Assembly: GCF_005250615.1 (NCBI RefSeq)
Contig: NZ_SULM01000009.1
Span: forward strand, 124,001-188,000
Length of the DNA stretch: 64,000 nt
Direction of reading: 5' to 3'
DNA from: Pseudomonas rhizoryzae
GTDB taxonomy: Bacteria > Pseudomonadota > Gammaproteobacteria > Pseudomonadales > Pseudomonadaceae
Part shown: positions 48,065 through 58,500 of the stretch, piece by piece
How positions within the stretch are numbered: position 1 is the first letter of the stretch
How the letters are laid out: each line of letters opens with the position of its first letter
Position numbers and translations under genes: made by a program
Notes under the pieces: generated by a model
Told to the model about the DNA's origin: nothing
Databases searched by the model: none
What the model saw: the letters and a program-made list of their open reading frames with translations, nothing else

Positions 48065-49285
48065 TCAGATGTCCAGCAGCAGACGGGCCGGATCTTCCAG
48101 CAGGTCCTTCATGGTGACCAGGAAGGTCACGGCTTCCTTGCCATCGATCAGGCGATGATCATAAGACAGCGCAAGATACATCATCGGCAGGATGACGACC
48201 TGGCCGTTCACCGCCATGGGGCGTTCCTGGATCTTGTGCATGCCCAGGATCGCGGTCTGCGGCGGGTTGACGATGGGGGTGGACAGCAGCGAACCGAAGA
48301 CACCACCGTTGGAGATGGTGAAGGTACCGCCCTGCATGTCTTCCATGGTCAGCTTGCCGGCCTTGGCCTTCTTGCCGAAGTCGGCGATGGTGCCTTCCAC
48401 TTCCGCCAGGCTCATGAACTCGGCGTTGCGCAGCACCGGAACCACCAGGCCACGGTCGCTGGACACGGCGACGCCGATGTCCTGGTAGCCGTGGTAGACG
48501 ATGTCATTGCCGTCGATGGAGGCATTGACGCCCGGCTGACGCTTGAGCGCCTCGGTGGCGGCCTTGACGAAGAAGGACATGAAGCCCAGACGCACGCCAT
48601 TGTGCTTCTTCTCGAACATGTCCTTGTACTTGGAGCGCAGGTCCATGATCGGCTTCATGTTGACTTCGTTGAAGGTGGTCAGCATGGCCATGCTGGACTG
48701 GGCTTCAACCAGGCGCTCGGCGACCTTGGCCCGCAGACGGGTCATGGGCACGCGCTTCTCGGTGCGGTCACCCGCGGCGGTCACCACCGGAGCGGCGGCA
48801 GCGGCAGGCTTGGCAGCCGGAGCGGCGGCGCCGGACTTCTTGGCCTCGACGGCAGCCACGGCATCTTCCTTGGTGACGCGACCGCCCTTGCCGGTACCGA
48901 CCAGGGTAGCCGGGTCGATGCCGTTCTCTTCGGCGATCTTGCGCGCGGCGGGGGCCAGGATCGGATCCTCGTCGCTACCAGCGGCCGCCGGAGCGGCGGC
49001 CGGGGCACTGGCAGCCGCTGGCTGAGCGGCCGGGGCGGCGGCAGCGGCGCCCTCCTGGATGCGAGCGATGACTTCTTCGCTCAGCACGGTATCGCCTTCG
49101 TTCTTGATGACTTCGGCCAGGACACCATCGGCAGGAGCCACTACTTCCAGGACGACCTTGTCGGTCTCGATGTCCACCAGCAGCTCGTCACGCTTGACGG
49201 CTTCGCCCGGCTTCTTGTGCCAGGTGGCGACGGTGCCATCGGCGACCGATTCAGGGAAGGTAGGGGCTTTGATCTCGATAGCCAT
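48065..49285 (-). CDS. sucB: Dihydrolipoyl succinyltransferase (E2 of the 2-oxoglutarate dehydrogenase complex)
   Basis: This 406-residue core enzyme has one N-terminal lipoyl domain with the modified lysine in [14 protein letters not shown] (about residue 43), an Ala-rich linker (about 75-100), a peripheral-subunit-binding domain ([17 protein letters not shown], about 110) and the catalytic domain. The active-site His/Asp are in [12 protein letters not shown] near the C-terminus. The long alanine/proline linker is typical. It is cotranscribed with sucA. Confidence 0.97.
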   Translation of the reverse strand: MAIEIKAPTFPESVADGTVATWHKKPGEAVKRDELLVDIETDKVVLEVVAPADGVLAEVIKNEGDTVLSEEVIARIQEGAAAAAPAAQPAAASAPAAAPAAAGSDEDPILAPAARKIAEENGIDPATLVGTGKGGRVTKEDAVAAVEAKKSGAAAPAAKPAAAAAPVVTAAGDRTEKRVPMTRLRAKVAERLVEAQSSMAMLTTFNEVNMKPIMDLRSKYKDMFEKKHNGVRLGFMSFFVKAATEALKRQPGVNASIDGNDIVYHGYQDIGVAVSSDRGLVVPVLRNAEFMSLAEVEGTIADFGKKAKAGKLTMEDMQGGTFTISNGGVFGSLLSTPIVNPPQTAILGMHKIQERPMAVNGQVVILPMMYLALSYDHRLIDGKEAVTFLVTMKDLLEDPARLLLDI

Positions 49286-49327
49286 TCTATGAATTTCCTT
49301 AATGATCTGTGGTAGTCGCGTGGCGAA

Positions 49328-52159
49328 TCAAATAGTGAAGGCATCCGACAGCAGTTTTTCCTGCTGTTCGGCGTGCATGGAGGCATAGCCGCAAGCCGGG
49401 GCTGCCGAGGCATCGCGACCGGCGTACTCCAGGCCGAGACCGGCCTTGTAGGCGGAGACGGCGCGGCGCATGTGATGCTGGCTGCAGTACCAGGCGCCCT
49501 GGTTCATCGGCTCTTCCTGGCACCAGACCACGCGCTCGAGGTTCGGATAGCCAGCCAGGACTTCGGCCAGATCGTCTTCCGGGAAGGGGTAGAGCTGTTC
49601 CAGGCGGACGATGGCGATGTCCTGACGATTCTCGCTGCGGCGCTTTTCCAGCAGGTCGTAGTAGACCTTGCCGCTGCACAGCACCAGGCGCTTGACCTGC
49701 TGGGCATCGATGGGGTCCAGTTCGTTGATCACGGTCTGGAAGGAGCCATGGGCCAGATCTTCCAGGGTCGAGATGGCCAACTTGTGACGCAGCAGCGACT
49801 TGGGCGTGAGCACCACCAGCGGCTTGCGCAGCGGACGGATCACCTGGCGACGCAGCAGATGGTAGATCTGCGCCGGGGTGGTCGGCACGCAGACCTGAAT
49901 GTTCTGCTCGGCGCACAGTTGCAGGTAACGCTCCAGGCGTGCCGAGGAGTGCTCCGGACCCTGGCCCTCGTAGCCATGGGGCAACAGCATGGTCAGGCCG
50001 CACAGGCGACCCCACTTGATCTCGCCGCTGGTGATGAACTGGTCGATGACGACCTGGGCACCGTTGGCGAAGTCACCGAACTGGGCTTCCCAGATCACCA
50101 GCGCGTTGGGCGTGGTGGTGGCGTAGCCGTATTCGAAGCCCAGCACCGCTTCCTCGGAGAGGAAGGAGTCGTAGATTTCGAACGAAGGCTGGTTATCCGC
50201 CAGATGCTGCAGGGGCACGTAAGGCACGGCGTCCTTCTGGTTGTGCAGTACCGCATGCCGGTGGGAGAAGGTGCCACGACCAACGTCCTGACCGGTGATA
50301 CGGATCGGATGGCCTTCATGCAGCAGGGTGGCGTAAGCCATGGTCTCGGCGAAGCCCCAGTTCAGCGGCAGGCCACCGGCGGTCATCTTCTGCCGATCCT
50401 CGAGGATCTTGCCGACCTGGCGCTGCACCACGACGCCTTCCGGAATCTGCAGCAGCTTGTTGGCCAGCTCCTGCAGGGTCTTCAGATCGAAGCGCGTGTC
50501 ATGGCGTGCGGTCCAGGCGTGGCCCAGGTAGGGTTTCCAGTCGACGAACAGATCGCGATTGGGCTCCTTGACCAGGCTGGCCACTACGTGGCGACCTTCG
50601 TCCAGGGCACCGCGGTAGGCTTCGAACTGCTCTTGAACCTGCTCGCTGGATACCACGCCAGCCTGGGTCAGGGCATCTGCGTAGAGGTCGCGGGTAGTAC
50701 GCTGCTTGGCGATCTGCTGGTACATCAGCGGCTGGGTGCCGCTCGGCTCATCGGCCTCGTTGTGGCCGCGGCGGCGGTAGCAGACCAGGTCGATGACCAC
50801 GTCACGCTTGAACTGCATGCGGTAGTCGACCGCCAGCTGGGTGACGAACAGCACCGCTTCGGGATCGTCGCCGTTCACGTGGAAGATCGGCGCCTGGATC
50901 ATCTTGGCGACGTCGGTGGCGTACTCGGTGGAGCGCGCGTCTTCCTGGCGGTTGGTGGTGAAACCCACCTGGTTGTTGATGATGATGTGCAGGGTGCCAC
51001 CGGTCTTGTAGGCACGGGTCTGCGACATCTGGAAGGTTTCCATGACCACGCCCTGGCCCGCGAAGGCGGCGTCGCCGTGGATGGCGATGGGCACGACCTT
51101 GTCGCCGCTGCGATCGCCACGGCGATCCTGGCGGGCACGCACCGACCCTTCCACTACTGGAGAGACGATCTCCAGGTGCGAGGGGTTGAACGCCAGCGCC
51201 AGGTGGACTTCGCCACCCTGGGTCATGACGTTGGACGAGAAGCCCTGGTGATACTTCACGTCACCGGAACCCAGTTCGACCAGCTTCTTGCCTTCGAACT
51301 CGTCGAAGAGATCGCGCGGGTTCTTGCCCAGGGTGTTGACCAGCACGTTCAGGCGACCCCGGTGGGCCATGCCGATCACCAGCTCCTTCACCCCATAGGA
51401 GCCGGAACGCTGGATGATCTCGTCGATCAGCGGAATCAGGCTCTCGCCACCTTCCAGACCGAATCTCTTGGTGCCCGGATACTTGGTGCCCAGGTACTTT
51501 TCCAGGCCTTCGGCAGCCGTCAGGCGCTCCAGCAGATGGGTACGAACTTCGGCGGAATATTGGGGGCGGCCACGGACGCTTTCCAAGCGCTGAAGGAACC
51601 AGCGACGCTCTTCGGAATCGACGATGTGCATGAACTCCGCACCCACTGTGCGGCAATATGTCTCTTGCAGCGCATCCCGGATTTCGCGGAGAGTTGCTTC
51701 CTCTTTGCCGATGAACAATTCACCGGTACGGAAGGTGGTATCCAGGTCGGCATCGGTCAAGCCGTAGTGATTCAGCAGCAGATCGGCAGGCGGCTGACGC
51801 TTCCACAGACCCAACGGGTCGAGTTGGGCGGCCTGATGGCCTTGCAGACGGAACGCCTGGATCAGACGCAGGACTTCGACCTGCTTCTTCTCGTGTTCGG
51901 AACTGACGGTACCGGCAGACACCGGTTGAGCTCGGCGCTGGTTCTTGCCCAGCAGAACGAAGTGATCGCGAATCGCAGAGTGTGCGACGTCCGGCGAGTT
52001 ACCGGTTACCGCGGGCAGCTTCTGGAAGTAGGTGCGCCACTCTTCCGGAACGGCATTCGCATCGTGCAGAAACAGCTCATAGAGCTCTTCCACGTAAGCA
52101 GCGTTGCCGCCGGACAGGTGAGCGCTGTCCCACAGTTGCTGCATCTGACTTTCGTGCAT
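49328..52159 (-). CDS. sucA: 2-Oxoglutarate dehydrogenase E1 component
   Basis: This 943-residue thiamine diphosphate enzyme decarboxylates 2-oxoglutarate. It begins with MHESQMQQLWDSAHLSGG, and has the thiamine-binding GMAHRGRLNVLVNTLGK, the IHGDAAFAGQGVVMETF segment (about residue 370) and IIINNQVGFTT, then the C-terminal domain. A long open reading frame on the opposite strand (49373-52198) is a high-GC shadow and is not a gene. The gene lies downstream of sdhB and upstream of sucB. Confidence 0.97.
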   Translation of the reverse strand: MHESQMQQLWDSAHLSGGNAAYVEELYELFLHDANAVPEEWRTYFQKLPAVTGNSPDVAHSAIRDHFVLLGKNQRRAQPVSAGTVSSEHEKKQVEVLRLIQAFRLQGHQAAQLDPLGLWKRQPPADLLLNHYGLTDADLDTTFRTGELFIGKEEATLREIRDALQETYCRTVGAEFMHIVDSEERRWFLQRLESVRGRPQYSAEVRTHLLERLTAAEGLEKYLGTKYPGTKRFGLEGGESLIPLIDEIIQRSGSYGVKELVIGMAHRGRLNVLVNTLGKNPRDLFDEFEGKKLVELGSGDVKYHQGFSSNVMTQGGEVHLALAFNPSHLEIVSPVVEGSVRARQDRRGDRSGDKVVPIAIHGDAAFAGQGVVMETFQMSQTRAYKTGGTLHIIINNQVGFTTNRQEDARSTEYATDVAKMIQAPIFHVNGDDPEAVLFVTQLAVDYRMQFKRDVVIDLVCYRRRGHNEADEPSGTQPLMYQQIAKQRTTRDLYADALTQAGVVSSEQVQEQFEAYRGALDEGRHVVASLVKEPNRDLFVDWKPYLGHAWTARHDTRFDLKTLQELANKLLQIPEGVVVQRQVGKILEDRQKMTAGGLPLNWGFAETMAYATLLHEGHPIRITGQDVGRGTFSHRHAVLHNQKDAVPYVPLQHLADNQPSFEIYDSFLSEEAVLGFEYGYATTTPNALVIWEAQFGDFANGAQVVIDQFITSGEIKWGRLCGLTMLLPHGYEGQGPEHSSARLERYLQLCAEQNIQVCVPTTPAQIYHLLRRQVIRPLRKPLVVLTPKSLLRHKLAISTLEDLAHGSFQTVINELDPIDAQQVKRLVLCSGKVYYDLLEKRRSENRQDIAIVRLEQLYPFPEDDLAEVLAGYPNLERVVWCQEEPMNQGAWYCSQHHMRRAVSAYKAGLGLEYAGRDASAAPACGYASMHAEQQEKLLSDAFTI

Positions 52160-52311
52160 CTAGATCACCCCTTCGGCAGAGATAGCATCAACCGATGACC
52201 CGTTTCCTGCGTGGAACCCGGCCTCACTGCGGCTGCGCCAATGCCCGGATGCTGTTCCGGGTATCCCTGAATGGACGTTGGTTGAATCAAGCTATCAAGG
52301 TCGCTAACGAA

Positions 52312-52338
52312 CCCGCCCGGCACAACTGGCCGGGCGGG
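52312..52338 (-). terminator. Hairpin between sdhB and sucA
   Basis: A perfect 10-bp stem (CCCGCCCGGC and its complement, 7-base loop) begins eight bases after the sdhB stop and is followed by TTCGTT on the minus strand. It could partly terminate the sdh message or protect its 3' end, giving uneven sdh and suc expression. Confidence 0.6.
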
Positions 52339-52345
52339 ACGTGGA

Positions 52346-53050
52346 TCAGGTACCGCTCTGCAGCAGCATCGCCCGCACATGGCCAATGGCCTTGGTCGGG
52401 TTCAGCCCCTTGGGGCAGACCGCCACGCAGTTCATGATCGAGCGGCAGCGGAACACGCTGAACGGATCGTCCATGGCAGCCAGGCGTTCCTGGGTCTTGG
52501 TATCGCGGCTGTCAGCCAGGAAACGATAGGCTTGCAGCAGCGCGGCCGGGCCGAGGAACTTGTCGGGGTTCCACCAGAAGGACGGGCAGGACGTCGAGCA
52601 GCAGGCGCACAGAATGCACTCGTACAGACCGTCGATCTTCTCGCGATCTTCCGGGCTCTGCAGACGCTCGATGGCCGGTGCCGGGGTCTCGTTCTGCAGG
52701 AACGGCTTCACCTTCTCGTATTGCTTGTAGAAGATGCTCATGTCGACGACGAGGTCACGGATGACCGGCAGACCCGGCAGCGGACGCACCACCAGCTTGT
52801 CGTTCTTGACCACGGACGACAGCGGCGTAATGCACGCCAGGCCGTTCTTGCCGTTGATGTTCATACCGTCGGAGCCGCAGACGCCTTCGCGGCAGGAGCG
52901 ACGGTAGGAGAAGCCTTCATCCTGCTCTTTGATCAGAGCCAGGACGTCCAACACCATGAGGTCCTTCCCACCGGTATCGACCTGGAACTCCTGCATGGAC
53001 GGCAGGCCGTCCTGATCCGGGTTGTAACGATATACGCTGACTTTCAACAT
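52346..53050 (-). CDS. sdhB: Succinate dehydrogenase, iron-sulfur subunit
   Basis: This 234-residue subunit holds the three Fe-S clusters: [2Fe-2S] in SCREGVCGSDGMNINGKNG-type sequence and LACI, [4Fe-4S] in CILCACCSTSCPSFWW and [3Fe-4S] in CRSIMNCVAVCPKGLNP. The ATG at 53050 (MLKVSVYRYNPDQDG) has AAGGTG upstream and gives the family length. It passes electrons from SdhA to ubiquinone at the membrane. Confidence 0.97.
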   Translation of the reverse strand: MLKVSVYRYNPDQDGLPSMQEFQVDTGGKDLMVLDVLALIKEQDEGFSYRRSCREGVCGSDGMNINGKNGLACITPLSSVVKNDKLVVRPLPGLPVIRDLVVDMSIFYKQYEKVKPFLQNETPAPAIERLQSPEDREKIDGLYECILCACCSTSCPSFWWNPDKFLGPAALLQAYRFLADSRDTKTQERLAAMDDPFSVFRCRSIMNCVAVCPKGLNPTKAIGHVRAMLLQSGT

Positions 53051-53061
53051 GGTGGTCACCT

Positions 53062-54834
53062 TTAGTAAGTCCGAACCTTGGGTTCGAACATCGGTACGGT
53101 CTTGGGCGCGAAGTTGACTCCACGCTTACTGACCCGCTTTTCACCGGGGAAATAGAGGGTGTGGCACAGCCAGTTCTCGTCATCGCGCTCCTCGAAGTCT
53201 TCGCGAGCGTGAGCACCACGGGACTCCTTGCGGTTCTCGGCGGCGATGGCGGTCGCCTCGGCCACTTCGAGCAGGTTCTGCAGCTCGAGCGCCTCGATGC
53301 GGGCGGTGTTGAAGCCCTGGCTCTTGTCGTTGATCTTGACCTTGGCGATACGCTCGCGCAGCTGCGCCAGCTCAGCGATACCCTTCTGCATGTATTCGCC
53401 GGTACGGAATACGCCGAAGTAGTTCTGCATGCAGGTCTGCAGCTGCTTGCGCAGGGTAGCGACGTCTTCGCCGGTGGTGCGCTCGTTGACGCCGGACAGG
53501 CGCTGCAACGAGGCTTCCAGATCGCTTTCCGACGCACCGCGGTGCTCGATGCCGTCCTTGAGCGCCTTCTCCAGGTGCAGACCAGCCGCACGACCGAAGA
53601 CCACCAGGTCCAGCAGCGAGTTGCCACCCAGGCGGTTGGCGCCATGCACGGACACGCAAGCCACTTCGCCCACGGCGAACAGGCCTTCGATGATCTTGTC
53701 GTTGCCGTTGGCGTCCTGAGTGATGGCCTGGCCATGGATGTTGGTGGCGATGCCGCCCATCATATAGTGGCAGGTCGGGATCACGGGGACCGGAGCGACG
53801 ACCGGATCGACGTGGGCGAAGGTCTTGGACAGTTCGCAGATGCCAGGCAGGCGGCTGTGCAGCACCTCTTCGCCGAGGTGGTCCAGCTTCAGCAGCACGT
53901 GGTCGCCATTGGGACCGCAGCCGTTGCCGGCCAGTACTTCCTTGACCATGGAACGGGCGACCACGTCGCGGCCGGCCAGATCCTTGGCGTTGGGCGCATA
54001 ACGCTCCATGAAGCGCTCGCCGTGCTTGTTGATCAGATAGCCGCCTTCACCGCGGCAACCTTCGGTGACCAGTACCCCGGCGCCGGCGATGCCGGTCGGG
54101 TGGAACTGCCACATCTCGATGTCCTGCACCGGCACGCCGGCGCGCAGGGCCATGCCCACGCCGTCACCGGTATTGATCAGGGCATTGGTGGTGGAGGCGT
54201 AGATACGACCGGCACCGCCGGTAGCCAGCACGGTAGCCTTGGATTTGACGTAGACGGTTTCGCCGGTCTCGATGCAGATGGCGATAACGCCGACCACGAC
54301 GCCATCCTGGTTCTTGACCAGGTCCACGGCGTACCACTCGTTGAGGAACACCGTGTTGTTCTTCAGGTTGCCCTGATAGAGGGTGTGCAGCAGAGCGTGA
54401 CCGGTACGGTCGGCCGCGGCGCAGGTACGCGCGGCTTGGCCACCCTTGCCGTAGTCCTTGGACTGACCGCCGAAGGGGCGCTGATAGATACGGCCCTGCT
54501 CGGTACGAGAGAACGGCAGCCCCATGTGCTCGAGTTCGAAGACCGCTTCCGGACCAACGGAGCACATGTATTCGATGGCGTCCTGGTCACCGATGTAGTC
54601 CGACCCCTTGACGGTGTCGTACATGTGCCAGCGCCAATCGTCGTTCGGGTCGGCCGAAGCGATGGCGCAGGTGATGCCGCCCTGGGCGGACACGGTGTGG
54701 GAACGGGTCGGGAAGACCTTGGTGATCACCGCGGTCTTGTGACCGGACTGGGCCAGTTGCAGGGCCGCGCGCATACCGGCGCCGCCACCACCTACGATGA
54801 TGGCATCAAACGAAATATGACGAATTGTGGACAT
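53062..54834 (-). CDS. sdhA: Succinate dehydrogenase, flavoprotein subunit
   Basis: This 590-residue FAD subunit oxidises succinate to fumarate. It has the FAD-binding [19 protein letters not shown], the covalent-FAD histidine in [15 protein letters not shown] (about residue 45), [20 protein letters not shown] and the C-terminal domain. It is encoded four bases after the sdhD stop. It belongs to the TCA cycle and to complex II. Confidence 0.97.
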   Translation of the reverse strand: MSTIRHISFDAIIVGGGGAGMRAALQLAQSGHKTAVITKVFPTRSHTVSAQGGITCAIASADPNDDWRWHMYDTVKGSDYIGDQDAIEYMCSVGPEAVFELEHMGLPFSRTEQGRIYQRPFGGQSKDYGKGGQAARTCAAADRTGHALLHTLYQGNLKNNTVFLNEWYAVDLVKNQDGVVVGVIAICIETGETVYVKSKATVLATGGAGRIYASTTNALINTGDGVGMALRAGVPVQDIEMWQFHPTGIAGAGVLVTEGCRGEGGYLINKHGERFMERYAPNAKDLAGRDVVARSMVKEVLAGNGCGPNGDHVLLKLDHLGEEVLHSRLPGICELSKTFAHVDPVVAPVPVIPTCHYMMGGIATNIHGQAITQDANGNDKIIEGLFAVGEVACVSVHGANRLGGNSLLDLVVFGRAAGLHLEKALKDGIEHRGASESDLEASLQRLSGVNERTTGEDVATLRKQLQTCMQNYFGVFRTGEYMQKGIAELAQLRERIAKVKINDKSQGFNTARIEALELQNLLEVAEATAIAAENRKESRGAHAREDFEERDDENWLCHTLYFPGEKRVSKRGVNFAPKTVPMFEPKVRTY

Positions 54835-54837
54835 AGA

Positions 54838-55206
54838 TCAAACACCCCAGAAGATCTGCACGCCCCAGACGAAGAACGCGAACATCGCGAACCCGCATAC
54901 CGCCTGGAACAGGAAACGCACGGCGGTAGCACCCTTACCGATCGCCATGGTGGTCAGGTAGTCGGTGGAGATGGTCCACATACCGACCCACGCATGGACG
55001 CAGATGGACACCAGCGCCAACAGGCTGAAGATGCGCATCAGGGTGTGGGAGAACAGGCCGTGCCATTGCTCGAAGGTGAGCCCTGGGTGAAGGATCAGGA
55101 AGCCGATCAGGAAGAGGAAATAAGCCGCGAGAACGACTGCCGAAACCCGCTGAGCCATCCAGTCGTAGAGACCGGAACGCGAAAGATTGGTGACGTTGGT
55201 TACCAT
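54838..55206 (-). CDS. sdhD: Succinate dehydrogenase, membrane anchor subunit SdhD
   Basis: This 122-residue anchor has three transmembrane helices and begins MVTNVTNLSRSGLYDWMAQR, as in other pseudomonads. The ATG at 55206 has AGGGG upstream; a TTG six bases earlier is also open. Conserved residues include RVSAV in helix I, and HAWVGMWTISTDY in helix II for the heme/quinone site. It overlaps sdhC by seven bases. Confidence 0.95.
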   Translation of the reverse strand: MVTNVTNLSRSGLYDWMAQRVSAVVLAAYFLFLIGFLILHPGLTFEQWHGLFSHTLMRIFSLLALVSICVHAWVGMWTISTDYLTTMAIGKGATAVRFLFQAVCGFAMFAFFVWGVQIFWGV

Positions 55207-55586
55207 ACCCAAACCCCTGCCAGAATGATCAGAACTGCGGAAATGACCAGCACTAGCTGCGCACCCAGCTTGCCGCCCTGCAGGGTTTCGCCGGCGCCGC
55301 CGTCCATGATCAGGTGCCGGATGCCGGCGACCAGGTGGTAGAGCAACGCGGACAGCAGACCCCAGATCACCAGCTTGACCAGCGGATAGGCCAGAAAAGC
55401 TTTCACCTGATCGAAGCCTTCCTCGCTACCCAGCGACAGGTGCAGCCCATAGAGCATTACCGCGATGCCGAGAAACAGGATGACGCCGGAGATACGGTGA
55501 AGGATCGAGGTATAAGCTGTGATAGGAAGTTTTATGGTCCTGAGATCTAGGTTTACAGGTCGTTTGCTATTCACGGCTTCTTTCAC
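55200..55586 (-). CDS. sdhC: Succinate dehydrogenase, cytochrome b556 subunit SdhC
   Basis: This 128-residue membrane subunit has three helices, with SILHRISGVILFLGI in the first and the heme-ligating His in YHLVAGIRHLIMD. The start is a GTG at 55586, giving MKEAVNSKRPVNLDLRTIK. It is the first gene of the sdhCDAB-suc block. A strong sigma-70-type promoter lies 120 bases upstream. Confidence 0.95.
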   Translation of the reverse strand: MKEAVNSKRPVNLDLRTIKLPITAYTSILHRISGVILFLGIAVMLYGLHLSLGSEEGFDQVKAFLAYPLVKLVIWGLLSALLYHLVAGIRHLIMDGGAGETLQGGKLGAQLVLVISAVLIILAGVWVW

Positions 55587-55705
55587 ACTGAGGGCCCAAT
55601 TGCGGTCGGGCTAGTTATAGGAGATCCCACATCTGCTACACGCTTCTGGATCGAAGCGTCGACCGCTCGGCATCAGGCTCGCCGACCCGGTACGGTCGGG
55701 CGAGA

Positions 55706-55734
55706 ATTATAGACAGTTAGCCTACTCATGACAA
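55706..55734 (-). promoter_or_regulatory. Sigma-70-type promoter of the sdhC operon
   Basis: Read on the minus strand, TTGTCA is followed 17 bases later by TATAAT, a near-perfect -35/-10 pair. The start would fall near 55698, giving an sdhC leader of about 110 bases. No operator is assigned. Confidence 0.75.
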
Positions 55735-55846
55735 ACGCGGATGCCCGATTCCGACGTCGCCAGCTGATATTCAGAAGCCTGCGTGTTAATGTCTTTTCGC
55801 CGCACAATCCGGCCATAAAGCCCCTCTAGGCGGATATTTTCGTAAA

Positions 55847-55874
55847 TTGACTTTCAAATTTATCCCTCTATAGT
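55847..55874 (+). promoter_or_regulatory. Sigma-70-type promoter of gltA
   Basis: TTGACT is followed 16 bases later by TATAGT, a good -35/-10 pair. It lies about 60 bases before the gltA start. Together with the divergent sdhC promoter it fits the shared TCA regulatory region. Confidence 0.75.
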
Positions 55875-55932
55875 GGGCGAGGCCCTGAGTGGAGGGTTTA
55901 TTGATGATTTCAAAGCAAAATAAGGAGGCCTA

Positions 55933-57213
55933 ATGGCTGACAAGAAAGCGCAGTTGATCATCTCGGGAGCGGATCCGGTTGACCTGCCCGTTATGTCCGG
56001 CACGCTTGGCCCGGACGTGATCGATGTTCGCAACCTCACCTCCACTGGTGTGTTCACCTTCGACCCGGGCTTCATGTCCACCGCGTCCTGCGAGTCCAAG
56101 ATCACCTACATCGATGGTGACAAGGGCATCCTGCTGCATCGCGGCTATCCCATCGAGCAACTGGCGGAAAAATCCGACTATCTCGAGACCTGTTACCTGC
56201 TGCTCAAGGGTGAGTTGCCCAACGCACAAGAAAAGACGCAGTTCGTCGATACCATCAAGAACCACACCATGGTTCATGAGCAACTGAAGAACTTCTTCAA
56301 CGGTTTCCGCCGCGATGCCCACCCCATGGCCATCATGTGTGGTGTGGTCGGCGCCCTCTCGGCCTTCTATCACGACTCCCTGGACATCACCGATCCGCAG
56401 CACCGCGAGATCTCGGCGATGCGCCTGATCGCCAAGATGCCGACCCTGGCAGCGATGGTGCACAAGTACTCCATGGGCCAGCCGATGATGTATCCCCGCA
56501 ACAACCTGGGATACGCGGAAAACTTCCTGCACATGATGTTCAACACGCCGTGCGAGGAAAAGCCGATCAGTCCGGTGCTGGCCCGCGCCATGGACCGCAT
56601 CTTCATCCTGCATGCGGACCATGAGCAGAACGCCTCCACCTCCACCGTCCGCCTGGCGGGCTCTTCGGGTGCCAACCCCTTCGCCTGTATCGCTGCCGGC
56701 ATCGCCGCACTCTGGGGCCCAGCCCACGGTGGTGCCAACGAAGCCGTGCTGAAGATGCTGGACGAGATTGGCGATGTCTCCAACATCGACAAGTTCGTCG
56801 CCAAGGCCAAGGACAAGAACGACCCCTTCAAGCTGATGGGCTTCGGCCATCGCGTGTACAAGAACTTCGATCCGCGCGCCACGGTGATGAAGAAGACCTG
56901 CGATGAGGTATTGGTCGAACTCGGCATCAACGATCCGCAGCTGGAACTGGCCATGCGCCTGGAAGAGCTGGCACGCAAGGATTCCTATTTCGTCGAGCGC
57001 AACCTCTACCCGAACGTGGACTTCTACTCCGGCATCATCCTCAAGGCGATCGGCATTCCGACCAGCATGTTCACCGTGATCTTCGCCATGGCCCGTACCG
57101 TCGGCTGGATCTCGCACTGGCAGGAAATGCTGTCCGGTCCCTACAAGATCGGCCGGCCGCGCCAGCTGTATACCGGCGTGACCCAGCGCGACATTCCGGA
57201 CGATCGCGGCTGA
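55933..57213 (+). CDS. gltA: Citrate synthase
   Basis: This 426-residue enzyme condenses acetyl-CoA and oxaloacetate. It has [14 protein letters not shown]-type early sequence, the [18 protein letters not shown] and [12 protein letters not shown] blocks with the catalytic His, and [13 protein letters not shown] with the second His and the Arg. It has a strong AAGGAGG at 55921-55927 and a divergent sdh operon upstream, the usual pseudomonad arrangement. Confidence 0.97.
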   Translation: MADKKAQLIISGADPVDLPVMSGTLGPDVIDVRNLTSTGVFTFDPGFMSTASCESKITYIDGDKGILLHRGYPIEQLAEKSDYLETCYLLLKGELPNAQEKTQFVDTIKNHTMVHEQLKNFFNGFRRDAHPMAIMCGVVGALSAFYHDSLDITDPQHREISAMRLIAKMPTLAAMVHKYSMGQPMMYPRNNLGYAENFLHMMFNTPCEEKPISPVLARAMDRIFILHADHEQNASTSTVRLAGSSGANPFACIAAGIAALWGPAHGGANEAVLKMLDEIGDVSNIDKFVAKAKDKNDPFKLMGFGHRVYKNFDPRATVMKKTCDEVLVELGINDPQLELAMRLEELARKDSYFVERNLYPNVDFYSGIILKAIGIPTSMFTVIFAMARTVGWISHWQEMLSGPYKIGRPRQLYTGVTQRDIPDDRG

Positions 57214-57234
57214 TCCCGCTCCGGCAAGAAAAAG

Positions 57235-57257
57235 ACCCCGCAGCTGCGGGGTTTTTT
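57235..57257 (+). terminator. Intrinsic terminator after gltA
   Basis: A CCCCGCAGCTGCGGGG stem is followed by TTTTTT, 22 bases after the gltA stop. This is a standard rho-independent terminator. Confidence 0.9.
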
Positions 57258-57290
57258 ATTGCCGGTCTGACTGGCGCCCTTCAAATATCC

Positions 57291-57333
57291 CAGACACAAA
57301 AAAGCCCGCGCTAGGCGGGCTTTTTTGTGTCTG
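57291..57333. terminator. Bidirectional terminator after oprF
   Basis: A 19-bp perfect stem (CAGACACAAAAAAGCCCGC, 5-base loop and its complement) has a T-run in each orientation. It ends oprF on the minus strand and backs up the gltA terminator on the plus strand. Confidence 0.9.
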
Positions 57334-57344
57334 GATCAGGCGAA

Positions 57345-58400
57345 TTACTTGGCCTGAGCTTCGACCGAGGCTTCTACGCGACGGTTGACAGCGCGACCGG
57401 CTTCGGTGGCGTTGTCAGCAACCGGGTGGGCCTCACCGTAACCAACGGCGTTCACGCGGCTGCCCTGCACGCCGTACTGGTTGACCAGCACGTTACGCAC
57501 GGCGTTGGCACGACGCTCGGACAGCTTCTGGTTGTAGGCTTCGGTGCCGACGGAGTCGGTGTAGCCTTCAACAGTGGTCGAGGTCTGCGGGTACTGCTGC
57601 ATGAAATCAGCCAGGTTCTTGATGTCGGCATAGCTGTTGGGCTTAACAACGGCCTTGTCGAAATCGAACTTCACGTCCAGCTCGACGCGAACGGTTTCGG
57701 CGGCAGCCGGGCAGCCATTGGCGTCAACGGTGACGTTGGCCGGAGTGTTCGGGCACTTGTCGACGTTGTCGCAGACGCCGTCGTTGTCGGAGTCGGTGCA
57801 GACGTCGGCAACAGGAGCCGGGGCCGGAGCCGGGGCAACGGCTTTCTTGGTGGAACCACCGAAGTTCAGACCAACACCTACAGCAGCGCTCCACTCGGTA
57901 TCGCCGTAGTCGATGTTGTAGTTGGCTTGCACGCCGGTACGGGCGTACAGGTTCTCGGTGAAGTAGTACTTCAGACCGGCACCAACGTTGGCGTAAGTGG
58001 AACGGTCACGACCACCCTGGTTGATGTCGCGGTTGCTGATGGACTGGTGAGCGAAGCCACCAGACACGTACGGACGCAGACCGACGCCGGGCTGACCGAA
58101 GTGGTAGTAGGCATCCAGCGCAGCCAGGCTGCCCTTGATGTTCTTGTGACCCAGGTCGTGATCGCCACGAGCGTTGTGGTACTCGCCGTAGGACAACGCC
58201 AGCTCAACGTCGTCGGTCAGGAAGTAGCCAACGGAACCGCCGTACAGGTCGGCGTTGGTCATGTTGCGGGAGCTGTCAGTGAACAGACGGCTACCGAACA
58301 GCTCGGTCTCGACGGCGCCTTGACCTTGTGCCAGGGCGCTCAGCGAGGCGCTTGCCAGCAGGGAGCCGATCACGACGCCCAAGGTGCTCTTCAGTTTCAT
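57345..58400 (-). CDS. oprF: Outer-membrane porin OprF
   Basis: This 351-residue major porin has a signal peptide (about 1-24), an N-terminal beta-barrel (to about residue 180), a cysteine loop (CTDSDNDGVC, DKC, NGC; four cysteines) and a C-terminal OmpA-like domain (GYTDSVGTEAYNQKLSERRA-type, peptidoglycan-binding Asp/Arg). The ATG at 58400 gives MKLKSTLGVVIG. It follows sigX, whose product controls oprF in P. aeruginosa. Confidence 0.97.
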   Translation of the reverse strand: MKLKSTLGVVIGSLLASASLSALAQGQGAVETELFGSRLFTDSSRNMTNADLYGGSVGYFLTDDVELALSYGEYHNARGDHDLGHKNIKGSLAALDAYYHFGQPGVGLRPYVSGGFAHQSISNRDINQGGRDRSTYANVGAGLKYYFTENLYARTGVQANYNIDYGDTEWSAAVGVGLNFGGSTKKAVAPAPAPAPVADVCTDSDNDGVCDNVDKCPNTPANVTVDANGCPAAAETVRVELDVKFDFDKAVVKPNSYADIKNLADFMQQYPQTSTTVEGYTDSVGTEAYNQKLSERRANAVRNVLVNQYGVQGSRVNAVGYGEAHPVADNATEAGRAVNRRVEASVEAQAK

Positions 58401-58500
58401 CCTTTGTATCCCCATTTTAGTGGTACTAATTCCGGCAATCTCCGGAGGCTTCGACAACAAGTTTTCGTGAAGTTCAAAAACTTACGGCAGACTCATTCCG

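Noticed and set aside
49373-52198. A 941-codon open frame antisense to sucA, and similar long antisense frames against sdhA (53161-55341), ppsA (61541-63787) and htpG (39399-40868).
   Set aside because: They mirror well-supported genes, are rich in His/Gly/Val from high-GC codon bias on the other strand, show no domain and lack convincing ribosome-binding sites.
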